The notes: generated by a model not told the origin, from the letters alone. Positions 7,964-16,282 are shown, numbered from the stretch's first letter. The stretch: 64,000 nt of DNA from Stenotrophomonas maltophilia (GCA_002387845.1 DGLB01000073.1:38160-102159); one strand, 5' to 3'. Translations and numbers: made by a program.

Positions 7964-8296
7964 CTAATTTGTCTCCACATTCATTGAGTCGGCGGACACG
8001 CTAGCACTCTCCGGCTTTGGAAGGCCGCCTGGGAACAATGCGTGGAGCTTGGAACGAGACACATCGAACTGTCTCATGACGTGTTTCACAGGAATCCCCT
8101 TCCTCAGTTCCGCGCGAATCTGGTCCACCGGATAGACCTTCTGAACCGCAGGAAAGTACGGTTGCTCGCCCGCGAAGCACTGCATGACCGAGTCTACGAA
8201 CGGCTGGGCCATCCGCTCACTGATGCCGATGTCCGCCAGCATCGCCGCCAGAATGCGCTCCCGAAGTTCGTCACGCGTTTCTCGCCGTTTTGCCAT
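7964..8296 (-). CDS. Helix-turn-helix protein between terminase and gpW, unknown role
   Basis: About 110 residues, starting MAKRRETRDELRERILAAML. The ATG overlaps the TAA of the terminase gene (TAATG). The C-terminal half carries a probable helix-turn-helix, IRAELRKGIPVKHVMRQFDV then SRSKLHALFPGG, where a short recognition helix follows a conserved Gly-Ile-Pro turn. The first half is helical (FVDSVMQCFAGEQPYF). Its place amid packaging genes suggests late gene regulation or a terminase accessory, but no specific family was recognised. A start 12 bases upstream is possible. Confidence 0.6.
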   Translation of the reverse strand: MAKRRETRDELRERILAAMLADIGISERMAQPFVDSVMQCFAGEQPYFPAVQKVYPVDQIRAELRKGIPVKHVMRQFDVSRSKLHALFPGGLPKPESASVSADSMNVETN

Positions 8297-10263
8297 TACA
8301 GGCCCCATCCGTCACGCCCGAAGCCAGCGCTGCGCGGACGCGCAGCGCTGCCACCGTGCGCCGCTCGTTGCGCCCCTGTTCCACGGGAATCCATTGCACC
8401 GTGCCCTTGTCCATCGCCAAGACCGCTGCCGGTGTCGCTGAGCGTTCCACGGGAATCCGCACCCAAGCTCGCAACCGTTGCTGCCAACTTCGCCTCCAGC
8501 GCATCCCAGTCGGACTTGGTGAACCGATGCAACCGCACCTCTGCGTGGTGCGCGGCGGCGTAGGCGTATACCCATGTGTCGAGCGGCTCATTGCGGGTTA
8601 CCCGCTTTTCAAACCGGTTCTTGACCGGGTTGTAGACCTCCGACACCAGGCCGGGGAAGAACTCCTGCGGCAGCTCATCACTGAAACGCACCAGCCGCGC
8701 CTCGGCTTGTCGCTCGGCGTCGGCCGCAAGACGGCTGTAGAGGTAGTGCTTCGCCGCCACGGTGCCAACATGGTGAATGGTGATGCCACGCTTGTCGGTC
8801 CGCTCCTTCCAGGTTACGTCCGCCAGTTTGCCCTTGGACAGGATGGGCGCGTTGTTGGGCACCGCGCCGAAGATGCACATCACGCGGGTGATCTTGCGCT
8901 GACGTACGTAGTTCTTCACCGCCTCGGTGCGGTGGCCACCGGCATCGATGGCGGTCGCTGATGCGCGCAGCTGCACTCCGTCGTCCCGCTCGATGGGACG
9001 GTTGAGCAGATCCGTCAGGGCCACCCACACGTCTTCTTCTGCTGGGTCGCCGGCCAACTCCACATAGTCCAGCGTCCAGGCGGTCATCCCGCGTCCCCAA
9101 CCCACGATGTGAACCGCGAGGCGATTGTCCTGCGTATCGACCCCGACGGTGACGACCAGGACGCCGCGCGGCGCATGCCGCAGCCGGTAGCCCTCGGCGC
9201 GGTCGGCGATCACGTTGTGCTTGACCGCACGCATCTTCGGGTCTTCCCACGTCTCGGCCAGACGGTCGTTGACGAAGGTCTTCAGAGACGCCGGATCGTT
9301 CTGCGCGTCCAGCCACTCGCGCACCAGGTCGACCCAGCGCGGGCCGAGGCCAAACTGGTAGTACAGGCAGTTGATGTGGTAGCCGCGGATGGGCGAGTCC
9401 GGATTGGCCGGCACCCAGCGACCGGCGGCGATCATGTCGGCCTTGTGGTGCTCTTCGATGCACGCACCGCATTCGTTGCAGCCATACCAGGCATGCTTGG
9501 CATCGGGCGACCAGTGCAGGCCGCTCCACTGCAGGTGCTGGTAGTGGCCGCAATGCGGGCACGGCACGTGGTAGCGGCGCTGGTCGGACTTCTCGTACAG
9601 CTTGGAGATGCGGCTCAGCCCGGTGATACCGGGGGTGCTGATGTAGAGGCGCTTGTAGGTGGTCGGGAAGGACGAGGTGCGCCCGTCCAGCATCTTGACC
9701 GGGTCATCGCCGGTCAGCAGCACCTGGGGGGCTTCATCGATCTCATCGACTACCAGGTTCTTGACCGTGGTGGATTTGAGGCGCTGCGGACTGCCCATGT
9801 GCTCCACGTACAGCTGGCCGCCGGCGAAGTCCTTGAAGGTGCGCTGGTTGGAGCTGTCGCGGCTGGCAGTGCTGCTTAGGGCTTTGCGCACGGCCTTGCA
9901 CACTTCGATCATCGGGTTGAGCTTCTGGTTCACCCACTTGTTCATGGACGCTTCGCCCGGCAACGCGTACATGATCGGGGCCGGGGCGTAGTCCATCCAG
10001 TAGGCGATGGAATTGGTGGCGATCTGGCTCTTGCCGAACTGGATCGGGAACATGCAGGCCTGGTCGTGCACGGGGCTGCGCGCGGACATGTTGTCCATTG
10101 GCTCGCGCAGCGGAGGGTTGCGGGCGGTCACCCAACGGCCGGGCTTGCTGCTGCCCTTGCTGGAAAGCCGCATGTGTTCGTCATTCCATTGCGAAACGGT
10201 GAGCGGACGGCGCGGCTGCAGCGATCGGGCGAGCACCGTGTGGATGCGGGCCTGTGCTGTCAT
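8296..10263 (-). CDS. terL: Terminase large subunit, lambda gpA family
   Basis: This 655-residue packaging ATPase-nuclease starts at the ATG overlapping the terS stop (MTAQARIHTVLARSLQPRRP). An early YWMD segment follows the adenine/P-loop region MFPIQFGKSQIATNSIAYWM. The Walker B is LVVDEIDEAP. A zinc-binding-like pair, CPHCGHYQHL and CNECGACIEE, sits around residues 240-275. The nuclease half contains VVTVGVDTQDNRLAVHIVGW. The protein cuts concatemeric DNA and pumps it into proheads. Length and motifs fit the gpA/GpA-like family used by cos phages. Confidence 0.92.
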   Translation of the reverse strand: MTAQARIHTVLARSLQPRRPLTVSQWNDEHMRLSSKGSSKPGRWVTARNPPLREPMDNMSARSPVHDQACMFPIQFGKSQIATNSIAYWMDYAPAPIMYALPGEASMNKWVNQKLNPMIEVCKAVRKALSSTASRDSSNQRTFKDFAGGQLYVEHMGSPQRLKSTTVKNLVVDEIDEAPQVLLTGDDPVKMLDGRTSSFPTTYKRLYISTPGITGLSRISKLYEKSDQRRYHVPCPHCGHYQHLQWSGLHWSPDAKHAWYGCNECGACIEEHHKADMIAAGRWVPANPDSPIRGYHINCLYYQFGLGPRWVDLVREWLDAQNDPASLKTFVNDRLAETWEDPKMRAVKHNVIADRAEGYRLRHAPRGVLVVTVGVDTQDNRLAVHIVGWGRGMTAWTLDYVELAGDPAEEDVWVALTDLLNRPIERDDGVQLRASATAIDAGGHRTEAVKNYVRQRKITRVMCIFGAVPNNAPILSKGKLADVTWKERTDKRGITIHHVGTVAAKHYLYSRLAADAERQAEARLVRFSDELPQEFFPGLVSEVYNPVKNRFEKRVTRNEPLDTWVYAYAAAHHAEVRLHRFTKSDWDALEAKLAATVASLGADSRGTLSDTGSGLGDGQGHGAMDSRGTGAQRAAHGGSAARPRSAGFGRDGWGL

Positions 10264-10892
10264 TAAACCACCACCGCAGATGCAGAGCGGAAGCCCCGAC
10301 TCATCTCTTCCAGGGCATGGCTGACCTCGTTCCAGATCAGCTCCCGGCACCGAGCCTCATCCGCCGTTGCAGCCAGCTGCGGTGCCAATGCATCGGCCAT
10401 ACGCTCCAGCTCAACGCGAATCGCCGTGGCGGCTTCAGCCAGCACAGCCTCCACCTGGCTGGCGTCGAGCAGCTTGCCCATGCTGACCTCGTAGTCGCGA
10501 GCCGCAGCCTTGGCGTCAATCTCGGCTTTGTCTGCCAGCGCCTTGGCCTTGCGCTTGGCATCCGGGGTGGCCGGGACAGCGTGGCCCTCCCCGCTCTCAG
10601 CGTTGCCGTCGCTGTCGCCATCGGCGTCCAGATCATCGCCCTCTGCGTCGCCCCCGTCCCCCGCCCCTGCCAGTGAAGAACCGCGCGTCTGAGCGTGGCG
10701 GGCAGCTACGGCGCTGTAGGCCGGATCTTTGGTCTGGCCATACAGCGCCAGGGAGGCGTCGCGCAGGTAGCCCTTACCGTCCTCAGCGCAGACCAGGCGG
10801 CCCTTCTTCTTCAGCTCCACGATGTAGGACTGCCGGCAGCCGATCAGCACCGCCAGTTCCTTGCCCGATACCTTCACATCCTCAGAAGCCAT
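10263..10892 (-). CDS. terS: Terminase small subunit (Nu1-like)
   Basis: The 209-residue protein begins with a winged HTH-like region (VSGKELAVLIGCRQSYIVEL then KKKGRLV), as in lambda Nu1-type DNA-recognition subunits. A Gly/Asp-rich acidic linker follows (about residues 72-105), then a helical C-terminal domain (ASQVEAVLAEAATAIRVELE) likely to oligomerise and bind TerL. It stops four bases into the terL start (TAATG), the usual terS-terL pairing. The acidic linker is unusually long and low in complexity. The ATG directly follows the stop of the repeat-rich frame upstream. Confidence 0.82.
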   Translation of the reverse strand: MASEDVKVSGKELAVLIGCRQSYIVELKKKGRLVCAEDGKGYLRDASLALYGQTKDPAYSAVAARHAQTRGSSLAGAGDGGDAEGDDLDADGDSDGNAESGEGHAVPATPDAKRKAKALADKAEIDAKAAARDYEVSMGKLLDASQVEAVLAEAATAIRVELERMADALAPQLAATADEARCRELIWNEVSHALEEMSRGFRSASAVVV

Positions 10893-11234
10893 TTACAGCC
10901 TCCCCTTCCATTTTTTTATAAGAGCAATGACAGAAGAAATCGCGCGCGCGAGCGCGGGTGCGGGACGTGCGGGGATGCGTGCGGTCGTGATAATCCGCGA
11001 ATCGCTTGCGCCGCCTGCGTTGTGCGGAACGTGCGGGACGTGCGGGCACCTATACGCGCGGGCGGGCGTAGGCATGCAGGTGGTAGTCGCGGCACTGGTA
11101 CGCGCACGCCCGCGCAGGTGCGTTAGGGCAGTCCCGCACGTCCCGCACAGCCCTACTGCCACTTGGCCAAATGCCCGCACAGATGCCCGCACATCTTCCC
11201 GCACGTCCCGCACGTCTATGGGCGAGCGACTCAC
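10893..11234 (-). CDS. Repeat-encoded 113-aa frame between primase and terS
   Basis: A minus-strand frame spans exactly the gap between the primase stop and the terS start. Its GTG overlaps the primase TGA (GTGA) and its TAA abuts the terS ATG. The product is built from the 9-bp DNA repeats and is therefore odd: SRSPIDVRDVREDVRASVRA, CGTCGT and HVPHVPH. The coupling at both ends argues for translation, while the composition argues for a DNA element that happens to remain open. Similar repeat-derived short proteins are remembered from other phages near the primase. No function is assigned. Confidence 0.4.
   Translation of the reverse strand: MSRSPIDVRDVREDVRASVRAFGQVAVGLCGTCGTALTHLRGRARTSAATTTCMPTPARAYRCPHVPHVPHNAGGASDSRIITTARIPARPAPALARAISSVIALIKKWKGRL
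10959..11216. repeat. Inverted clusters of a 9-bp repeat, candidate packaging or replication site
   Basis: On the left side (about 10,959-10,974 and 11,022-11,047) the unit ACGTGCGGG recurs on the plus strand. On the right side (11,131-11,150 and about 11,173-11,216) its complement CCCGCACGT recurs about six times. The two clusters face each other around 11,090. They lie between the primase-helicase and terS genes, where lambda-like phages carry cos, and where iteron-like origins can also sit. No cos nick site was recognised. Confidence 0.6.
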
Positions 11235-13642
11235 GCGCGCCCCCGGTAGTCGTTAAAGGCGTTGCGGAAGGCCACCAGCTCATCGCCCAAGAAGGCCTGT
11301 TCGCTGCGGTCGTCGTCTGGCCTGGTCGGTCCCAGCATCAAGAACCCGTGTGGACCCAGGGTGTTCTGGCCCACTATGTAGCGCTTGCGCGCCCGGTCCG
11401 GATGGAGAATCTGTCGCTTGCGCACCAGGGCGTTGACGAACTTGGGGTTGGGCGCAGGCCGTACCCCCTCCTTGTTGCACCAGACCTTGTAGAGCTCGTA
11501 CCACTCTTTAGACAGCGCCGGCCTCGGTTTCACGCCCGGGATGTCGTTGCCATAGAGCTCATCCAGGAACCGCTGCGGGCTGTCCTGGCTCAGACCGATC
11601 AGCTCGCGCTTGGCATCGGTCATAGGCGGGTTGGTGCCGTTGGTGAACCCGCTCAGGTCCAGCCGCAACAGGTAGTCATGCAGCGCGGCGGTGCCGCCGC
11701 TGTGGATCTCTTCCAGCGCCTCCAAGTAGAACTCTTCTGTCAGCTTGTCCGGCGTCCAGATCACCGCGTGCCGGCGGTCGTCTTCTTCCAGCACGACCGG
11801 CATGGCCTCGTTGGACAGGAACACCAGGTTGGCGTGGTTGTCTTCCTCGTAGGCCTGGATGTTCTTGGGGTTGATGCGGATCCGGTCGCCGGTGATCAGC
11901 GCCTTGAGCTTGTTCTTGAGGTGGTACACCTCGGTGCGGGCCACCACTTCGTCGGCCAGCAGAAACAGCTTGCGGCTGGCCCAGTCGTTGAACTTGTCTT
12001 CCAGCGCCGCCTGGTCCAGTACCCGGCCGTAGTCCCCGAACAACTTCATGTACTCATCAAAGAACATGTTCTTGCCGGTGCCCTGCGGGCCGTGGATGAC
12101 GATGGTGCTCTTCATCTTGGCCCCGGGATGCTGCAGCGGGTACGCCAGCCATTTGAGGACCCAGTCGTAGAGGGCCTTCTGGTTGGATTCGTTGCCGCAC
12201 ATGTGCCACAGCAGGTGCAGCAGCTTTGAGCACTCGCCGGCCTTGGGCGTGGTCGGCCAGCCAGCGAAGAGGTTGCAGGTGACGCCCTCCTTCGTTCCCG
12301 ACGGATCGAAGTCGACCTCGCGCACGCGCACGATGGATCGGCCGGGGTGTTCCATCCACGCCCGGTGCAGCTCGCGCCGCACGCAGGCGTGGCCCATGTC
12401 GGCCAGCGCCATGAGCATGTGTTCTTTGTGATCGAACACCGTGCCGCCCTGCCCGTACACCAGCGCGAAGCGCTCCAGCAGTTCGTCCAGCGAGTCGATG
12501 GGCTTGAGCTTGGCTTTGCCCCTGTCCCCGGTGGTGGTGAGCAAAGGCGCGTAATTTTCGCTACGGGGACGCCACGAAAGCTCCGTGATGCGGGCCTCGA
12601 TCTGGCTGCGCACGACGTGCAGGCCTTCAAGCACGTGCAGGTCGTTGAAGTCGCTGATCTTGCGGCCGGTGTCGATGAAGCGCTCGCGCCGGTCTTCTTC
12701 ATCTGAGAACGCTGGCAATAGCACCGCCCCGCCCACGTCCATCGCCGCCGCCTCTGCGCCGAGCAGGCCGGCGTTGGACGCACCGTGCGATTCGCCGCAG
12801 GTCGGACACATTTCCGGGGCGTCGGCCAGCACCAGGCGCGACTTGCAGCGCCGGCACTTCTGCAGCACGTCGTCATCGCCGCAGACCAGCACCTTGGCGC
12901 TGCGATATCGCTTTGCCAAAGAAGCGGCTACCGGCATCAGGTTGCCGGCATCGAAGGCGACCGCGACCGGGTAGCCGGTGGCCATGTGCAGGGTGGACGC
13001 GGTGGCATACCCTTCGGCCACCAGCAGGATCCACTGCGGCGTCCCACCGATCAGATGGAAGTGGCCCTTCTTGGCCAGGCCAGGCGGCCAGAACTCTTTG
13101 GCCGGCTTGTTGCTGGCCTTGGCCTGTCTGGCGCTGCGCAGCACCTGCAGGCCGTGCACGGAACCGTTTGGATCCAGCAAAGGCACCAGGGCGACACCGC
13201 TGCGGCCGTAGCGCAGCCCGAATGCCTGCACCGCCTTATCGTTGAGATATTCGGCTTCGCCCTCGGGCAGTGCCCTGTTCCAGGCTGCCGTTGCCCGCGC
13301 GGCCGCGCGTCGATTTTGCTCCAGCCGCGCAGCTTCTGCCCTGCGGCGGTCGTCGGCCAGCCGGCGCTTGAGCGCCTCGCGCTGCTCTTGGCTGAACGCG
13401 CTGTCGCGCTTGTGCAGCTCGACCTTCTGCGCGCCGTTGTCATTGCCGTGCCAGACACCGAAGGTGCCGACGATCAGCGTGTCGCCGCTGCTGGTGTTGA
13501 GTTCATGCAGCACGTACCAGCCGCGACGCTCGCGCGATCCTTCGACCCGGCAGCGCACCATGCGCCCACTGGTGTCCAAGGTGTCGAGGATCAGGCTGGC
13601 AGCGGTGAGCTGGCCCAGCACATCAGTGAAATTCGCAGACAT
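11231..13642 (-). CDS. Phage primase-helicase (Toprim + superfamily 3 helicase)
   Basis: The 803-residue protein has an N-terminal primase part with a zinc-ribbon-like pair (CRRCKSRLVLADAPEMCPTC, about residues 263-282) and a Toprim-like segment (LLVAEGYATASTLHMATGYP, VLVCGDDD). A DUF5906/SF3-type helicase occupies the C-terminal half, with Walker A IVIHGPQGTGKNMFFDEYMK around residue 510 and the following LFLLADEV and LVFLSNEAMPVVLEEDDRR. It would prime and unwind phage DNA at the origin. Length is typical for fused phage primase-helicases. It is the first large gene of the leftward block and its ATG directly follows the stop of a small upstream gene. Confidence 0.88.
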   Translation of the reverse strand: MSANFTDVLGQLTAASLILDTLDTSGRMVRCRVEGSRERRGWYVLHELNTSSGDTLIVGTFGVWHGNDNGAQKVELHKRDSAFSQEQREALKRRLADDRRRAEAARLEQNRRAAARATAAWNRALPEGEAEYLNDKAVQAFGLRYGRSGVALVPLLDPNGSVHGLQVLRSARQAKASNKPAKEFWPPGLAKKGHFHLIGGTPQWILLVAEGYATASTLHMATGYPVAVAFDAGNLMPVAASLAKRYRSAKVLVCGDDDVLQKCRRCKSRLVLADAPEMCPTCGESHGASNAGLLGAEAAAMDVGGAVLLPAFSDEEDRRERFIDTGRKISDFNDLHVLEGLHVVRSQIEARITELSWRPRSENYAPLLTTTGDRGKAKLKPIDSLDELLERFALVYGQGGTVFDHKEHMLMALADMGHACVRRELHRAWMEHPGRSIVRVREVDFDPSGTKEGVTCNLFAGWPTTPKAGECSKLLHLLWHMCGNESNQKALYDWVLKWLAYPLQHPGAKMKSTIVIHGPQGTGKNMFFDEYMKLFGDYGRVLDQAALEDKFNDWASRKLFLLADEVVARTEVYHLKNKLKALITGDRIRINPKNIQAYEEDNHANLVFLSNEAMPVVLEEDDRRHAVIWTPDKLTEEFYLEALEEIHSGGTAALHDYLLRLDLSGFTNGTNPPMTDAKRELIGLSQDSPQRFLDELYGNDIPGVKPRPALSKEWYELYKVWCNKEGVRPAPNPKFVNALVRKRQILHPDRARKRYIVGQNTLGPHGFLMLGPTRPDDDRSEQAFLGDELVAFRNAFNDYRGRA

Positions 13643-13837
13643 TCAGTAAGTTCCAGAACCGCTGTGTACCCGAGCAGTGCGCGCTTGATCACCCGCAAAA
13701 CGCATGACCCAGGAGGACCCATCGACCGGCGCTCGTTCAGGCTCGACGTTCAGCTTCGATGGCGCGAGCGAACTGAATCGACGCGACCGCGTTTCCATTG
13801 CTCCCCGGGGGGAAGGGGCGCGATCAGGGCTCGCCAT
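13643..13837 (-). CDS. Small phage protein, unknown
   Basis: The frame gives 64 residues from an ATG overlapping the end of the upstream 76-aa gene, or 51 residues from a second ATG at 13,798 (METRSRRFSSLAPSKLNVEP). It stops immediately before the primase ATG. The shorter start has GGGGAG very close upstream. Ser/Arg/Pro-rich, with no recognisable domain. The evidence is its tight packing between two coding genes. Confidence 0.4.
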   Translation of the reverse strand: MASPDRAPSPRGAMETRSRRFSSLAPSKLNVEPERAPVDGSSWVMRFAGDQARTARVHSGSGTY

Positions 13838-14054
13838 CGCCGCAGACCTCCAGCCGCAGGAAACATTGCCTCTGCTCCACCGATTCCAGCGCCGCCCACA
13901 CGCGCTCACGTTCGGCCAGCGCGGCATCGCCGACCGGGCCTTGCTCGGCACCGGAGAGCAGCTGCTCGATCCGCTCGATCTCACGACGCGCCCCTTCGCT
14001 GACGATTCGCTTGCCGTGTGCACGTGGTGCCCGGGGTGCGCGGTAGGTGACCAT
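13824..14054 (-). CDS. 76-aa phage early protein, unknown
   Basis: The product begins MVTYRAPRAPRAHGKRIVSE and continues as a strongly helical, charged segment (GARREIERIEQLLSGAEQGP, AERERVWAALESVEQRQCFL). It starts one base after the CII-like gene's stop, with AGGAC upstream, and overlaps the next small gene. The helix-rich, Arg/Glu-rich composition looks like a small DNA-binding or coiled-coil accessory protein. No family was recognised. Confidence 0.6.
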   Translation of the reverse strand: MVTYRAPRAPRAHGKRIVSEGARREIERIEQLLSGAEQGPVGDAALAERERVWAALESVEQRQCFLRLEVCGDGEP

Positions 14055-14055
14055 G

Positions 14056-14583
14056 TCATGCCCGCGTCCTGCTCTTCTTCAAGGCGCGACGAAGGTTACG
14101 CTCGATGCGGTGGCACATGGACCGCAGATCCTGAAGCGCATCGAGCATGCGGTCGGCTTCTTCCAAGGTGACCTTGTCGTCCTGCAACACGTCCAGGGCT
14201 ACAGCAGACAGCTGCCCGCAGAACTTGGAGACGTGCAGCAGCTTGTCGCGTATCGCGGCGATCTCATCGGCTACCGCATCGGGGGCGACAGGAACGTGGT
14301 CGATGGTCAGGTTGAACTGCGCAGCTAGGGATAGGATCCAGTCGGTGGCCAGGGACGTACCGGCTGCCTGCTCGACCATCCACTCGGTGAGCATCTCCAT
14401 CATTTCCATGGAGAGCGACTCGCCCTCCAGCCCGCGCAGCTTCTTGCGCAGGGACTCGCCCTTGATGGCGGCACCCCGGCGCTTGGTCAGATAGGCAGCG
14501 GCAGCATTGACGCTGCCGGGCATGCGCGAGACGGCGTTATAGGCCGAGTCGCGCCAGTAGATGTCCGAGCGGGCACAGGTCAT
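14056..14583 (-). CDS. CII-like phage regulatory protein (CP76-type)
   Basis: About 175 residues, starting MTCARSDIYWRDSAYNAVSR with AGGGG 8 bases before the ATG. The segment from YWRDSAYNAV to SVNAAAAYLTKRRGAAIKGE resembles the N-terminal DNA-binding region of the phage regulatory CII/CP76 family (PF06892), and later helices (LTEWMVEQAAGTSLATDWIL) fit its oligomer part. Its ATG overlaps the TGA of the 81-aa gene upstream. In its context behind a Cro-like gene it would act in the lysis-lysogeny decision or in activating early genes. Confidence 0.65.
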   Translation of the reverse strand: MTCARSDIYWRDSAYNAVSRMPGSVNAAAAYLTKRRGAAIKGESLRKKLRGLEGESLSMEMMEMLTEWMVEQAAGTSLATDWILSLAAQFNLTIDHVPVAPDAVADEIAAIRDKLLHVSKFCGQLSAVALDVLQDDKVTLEEADRMLDALQDLRSMCHRIERNLRRALKKSRTRA

Positions 14584-14825
14584 GCGGCTATCCCCTGAGA
14601 AGCGCAGAGTTTCATCGTTCCTCTCGCGCCCCATCTCGCTGCACGATTGGAAGCATGAGCGAACTGATTGGATTCGAGCGCCAGATGCGATTTACCGCCA
14701 TTCGCGCCTATTGCACGACGAACGGGATAGGAGGCGTGGAGGCGGTACTCTTCGCGCCGCTTCTGTCTCCCGCGCAGCGCGGAACGCGGAGTTCCAAGCT
14801 GAAGCTGATAAGGAGTGACGGTCAT
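14580..14825 (-). CDS. 81-aa protein in the early operon, unknown
   Basis: The frame MTVTPYQLQLGTPRSALRGR runs to the CII-like start. Its ATG overlaps the Cro-like gene's TGA and its TGA overlaps the CII-like ATG (ATGA at both ends). The product is Arg-rich (QKRREEYRLHASYPVRRAIG) with no clear domain. Two-sided coupling in a clear early operon is the main evidence. A plus-strand frame crosses the same bases but has weaker context. Confidence 0.5.
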   Translation of the reverse strand: MTVTPYQLQLGTPRSALRGRQKRREEYRLHASYPVRRAIGANGGKSHLALESNQFAHASNRAARWGARGTMKLCASQGIAA

Positions 14826-15376
14826 GCCGCATCCCCCCCGACGATACGACCTGCATCTGGGTCCGAAGGTTGATCGGGCGCAGAGTTCAGTCCGCTGGTG
14901 CCCAACAGATTGAGCACCTGCGCCACTGCCGGCACGCTGCCCTCTTCCGGCCAAGCCGCGACATCGGCGACCGGCAGGCCCAGCACCTTCGCCAGGTGCG
15001 CATCACTGCTCAGGGCCAGCCGTGCGCGCAGCGCGCGTTTACTCATGCGGCTATCGACCCTGGCGGCGATAGCCTGCCGCTCGGTCTGAATCGGCTTGGG
15101 ACCGAATACAGCTGGGAGCAACTCATGCCGGCTGACAGCCCCGTCCGTCGCGACATCGATCTGGATCGCTCGCTCCGCTCGGATAGCGGTAGTGCCCTTC
15201 TCCCACTGGGAAACCAAGCCCTGCGTAGCGGGCGTGCCCGATTCCGTCAGCAACGCAGCGAATGCCGCCTGCGACAGGCCCTTCTCTTTTCGGTAGGTAG
15301 GGATGTCCCTGCGCCAAGTATGAGCGCCCCTTATACACAGGTCAATAGTGCCACTATTGGAAAAACTTGAACGCAT
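14822..15376 (-). CDS. Cro-like helix-turn-helix regulator
   Basis: The product carries an HTH near the N-terminus, YRKEKGLSQAAFAALLTESG then ATQGLVSQWEKG, of the Cro/YdaS kind. It is divergent from the CI-type repressor, so it likely represses the lysogenic promoter. The mapped ATG at 15,376 adds ~22 residues (MRSSFSNSGTIDLCIRGAHT) that overlap the operator, which is unusual. No in-frame ATG, GTG or TTG lies closer to the HTH, so the true start may be this ATG or a rarer codon. The 184-residue length is long for Cro; a second helical domain (MSKRALRARLALSSDAHLAK) follows. Confidence 0.65.
   Translation of the reverse strand: MRSSFSNSGTIDLCIRGAHTWRRDIPTYRKEKGLSQAAFAALLTESGTPATQGLVSQWEKGTTAIRAERAIQIDVATDGAVSRHELLPAVFGPKPIQTERQAIAARVDSRMSKRALRARLALSSDAHLAKVLGLPVADVAAWPEEGSVPAVAQVLNLLGTSGLNSAPDQPSDPDAGRIVGGDAA
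15343..15359. promoter_or_regulatory. Palindromic operator between the Cro-like and CI genes
   Basis: CAATAGTG and CACTATTG form a perfect inverted repeat around a single central C. It lies in the divergent control region upstream of the CI start and at the start of the Cro-like frame, so it is the best candidate binding site for CI and/or Cro. Confidence 0.6.
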
Positions 15377-15388
15377 TAATTAGCGTTC
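15369..15388. promoter_or_regulatory. Second inverted repeat in the immunity region
   Basis: GAACGC and GCGTTC flank an A/T-rich 8-base centre (ATTAATTA), just before the CI ATG at 15,394. It differs in sequence from the operator at 15,343-15,359, so it may bind a different regulator or be a half-site arrangement. No experimental support is possible here. Confidence 0.35.
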
Positions 15389-15393
15389 CTCAT

Positions 15394-16116
15394 ATGGAAG
15401 CATCACGCAAAGCGAAGCCCACTCCCGCCGACGTAGCCGCAGCTACGCGCTTAAAGGCCGCGTGGGACGGGAAGGCGCGGGCGCTTGGCATCACCCAAGA
15501 GAAGTTGGCCAACGAACTGGGCATGACCCAGGGCGCGATCAGCCAGTACCTCAATGGCAAGATCCCGATGAATTACCGGACGCTCAAGGTGTTCGCCGGA
15601 GCTCTGGGTATTGAGGACACCGAAATCAGGAACGATTTGCCCGAGCAGCAGTACGCCCAGCCCATCCCCAACGACGATGCCTGGGACGATGTCATTGGCT
15701 ACGCCCAAGCCGCCGGTCTCGGCGCGGGAGCCGAAGCCACCGAGTATGCAGAGACTCACAGCCTCAAGTTCAAGAAGACCAGCCTGCGCCGACGCGGCAT
15801 CTATGGACGCAACCTGGCCGTCTACTACGGCAAGGGCGACAGCATGGAGCCGACCATCAAGGACGGCGACGCCATTCTTTTCGACACGTCGGACACCAAT
15901 GTTGTGGATGGGGTGCTCTACGTCATCCAGGTGAACGGCATGGCCAACCCCGAGTACTACGTCAAGCGGGCCATGGTGCTCGACACCGGCGTGTACTTCC
16001 AAAGCGACAACCCGCGAGGGGACCATCAGTGGCAGAAGCCGAAGCCGATGGCTTCTAAGCGGCACCCGATCACGGTCATCGGCCGTGTCCACTGGATCGG
16101 CGGCTGGGCCGATTAG
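15394..16116 (+). CDS. cI: CI-like repressor, LexA/S24 peptidase type
   Basis: A 240-residue repressor from ATG 15,394 (MEASRKAKPTPADVAAATRL). The N-terminal HTH is ALGITQEKLANELGMTQGAI then SQYLNGK (about residues 30-56). The C-terminal S24 domain has catalytic Ser about 150 in YYGKGDSMEPTIKDGDA and Lys about 191 in PEYYVKRAMV. The Ala-Gly cleavage site is likely in YAQAAGLGAG (about residue 107). RecA-stimulated self-cleavage would induce the prophage. A TTG 27 bases upstream is possible, but the ATG removes an unlikely tail; no clear Shine-Dalgarno is present, so the message may be leaderless as in lambda. Confidence 0.88.
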   Translation: MEASRKAKPTPADVAAATRLKAAWDGKARALGITQEKLANELGMTQGAISQYLNGKIPMNYRTLKVFAGALGIEDTEIRNDLPEQQYAQPIPNDDAWDDVIGYAQAAGLGAGAEATEYAETHSLKFKKTSLRRRGIYGRNLAVYYGKGDSMEPTIKDGDAILFDTSDTNVVDGVLYVIQVNGMANPEYYVKRAMVLDTGVYFQSDNPRGDHQWQKPKPMASKRHPITVIGRVHWIGGWAD

Positions 16117-16156
16117 CCGAACCCACCATCGAGCCACCTACAGAGCAGGGGATTTT

Positions 16157-16282
16157 ATGAGTAAGGAACGTCAGAACCCGCCACCGCAGCCTTCACGGCA
16201 GCCTGAGAGGCCGATCAGGACTGGAGATGGTGGCCGAAAGTCCACCCCGGACCACCGTCCGCCACCGCCGCCCAAGAAGTAG
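16157..16282 (+). CDS. 41-aa proline-rich mini-protein paired with the SLATT-like gene
   Basis: Forty-one residues starting MSKERQNPPPQPSRQPERPI and ending in a proline and lysine run (HRPPPPPKK). AGGGGA lies 4 bases before the ATG, a strong ribosome site. No hydrophobic segment is present. The gene sits between CI and the SLATT-like membrane protein gene, 20 bp from the latter, and would be co-expressed in the lysogen. Similar short proline-rich proteins are remembered from other prophages. Function unknown. Confidence 0.65.
   Translation: MSKERQNPPPQPSRQPERPIRTGDGGRKSTPDHRPPPPPKK

Noticed and set aside
10959..11216. CRISPR array
   Set aside because: Units are 9 bp and occur in both orientations; this is an iteron/cos-like structure.
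14655..14873. Plus-strand frame MSELIGFERQ... in the early operon
   Set aside because: It competes with the 81-aa minus-strand gene that is ATGA-coupled at both ends; no promoter or partner was seen on the plus strand.
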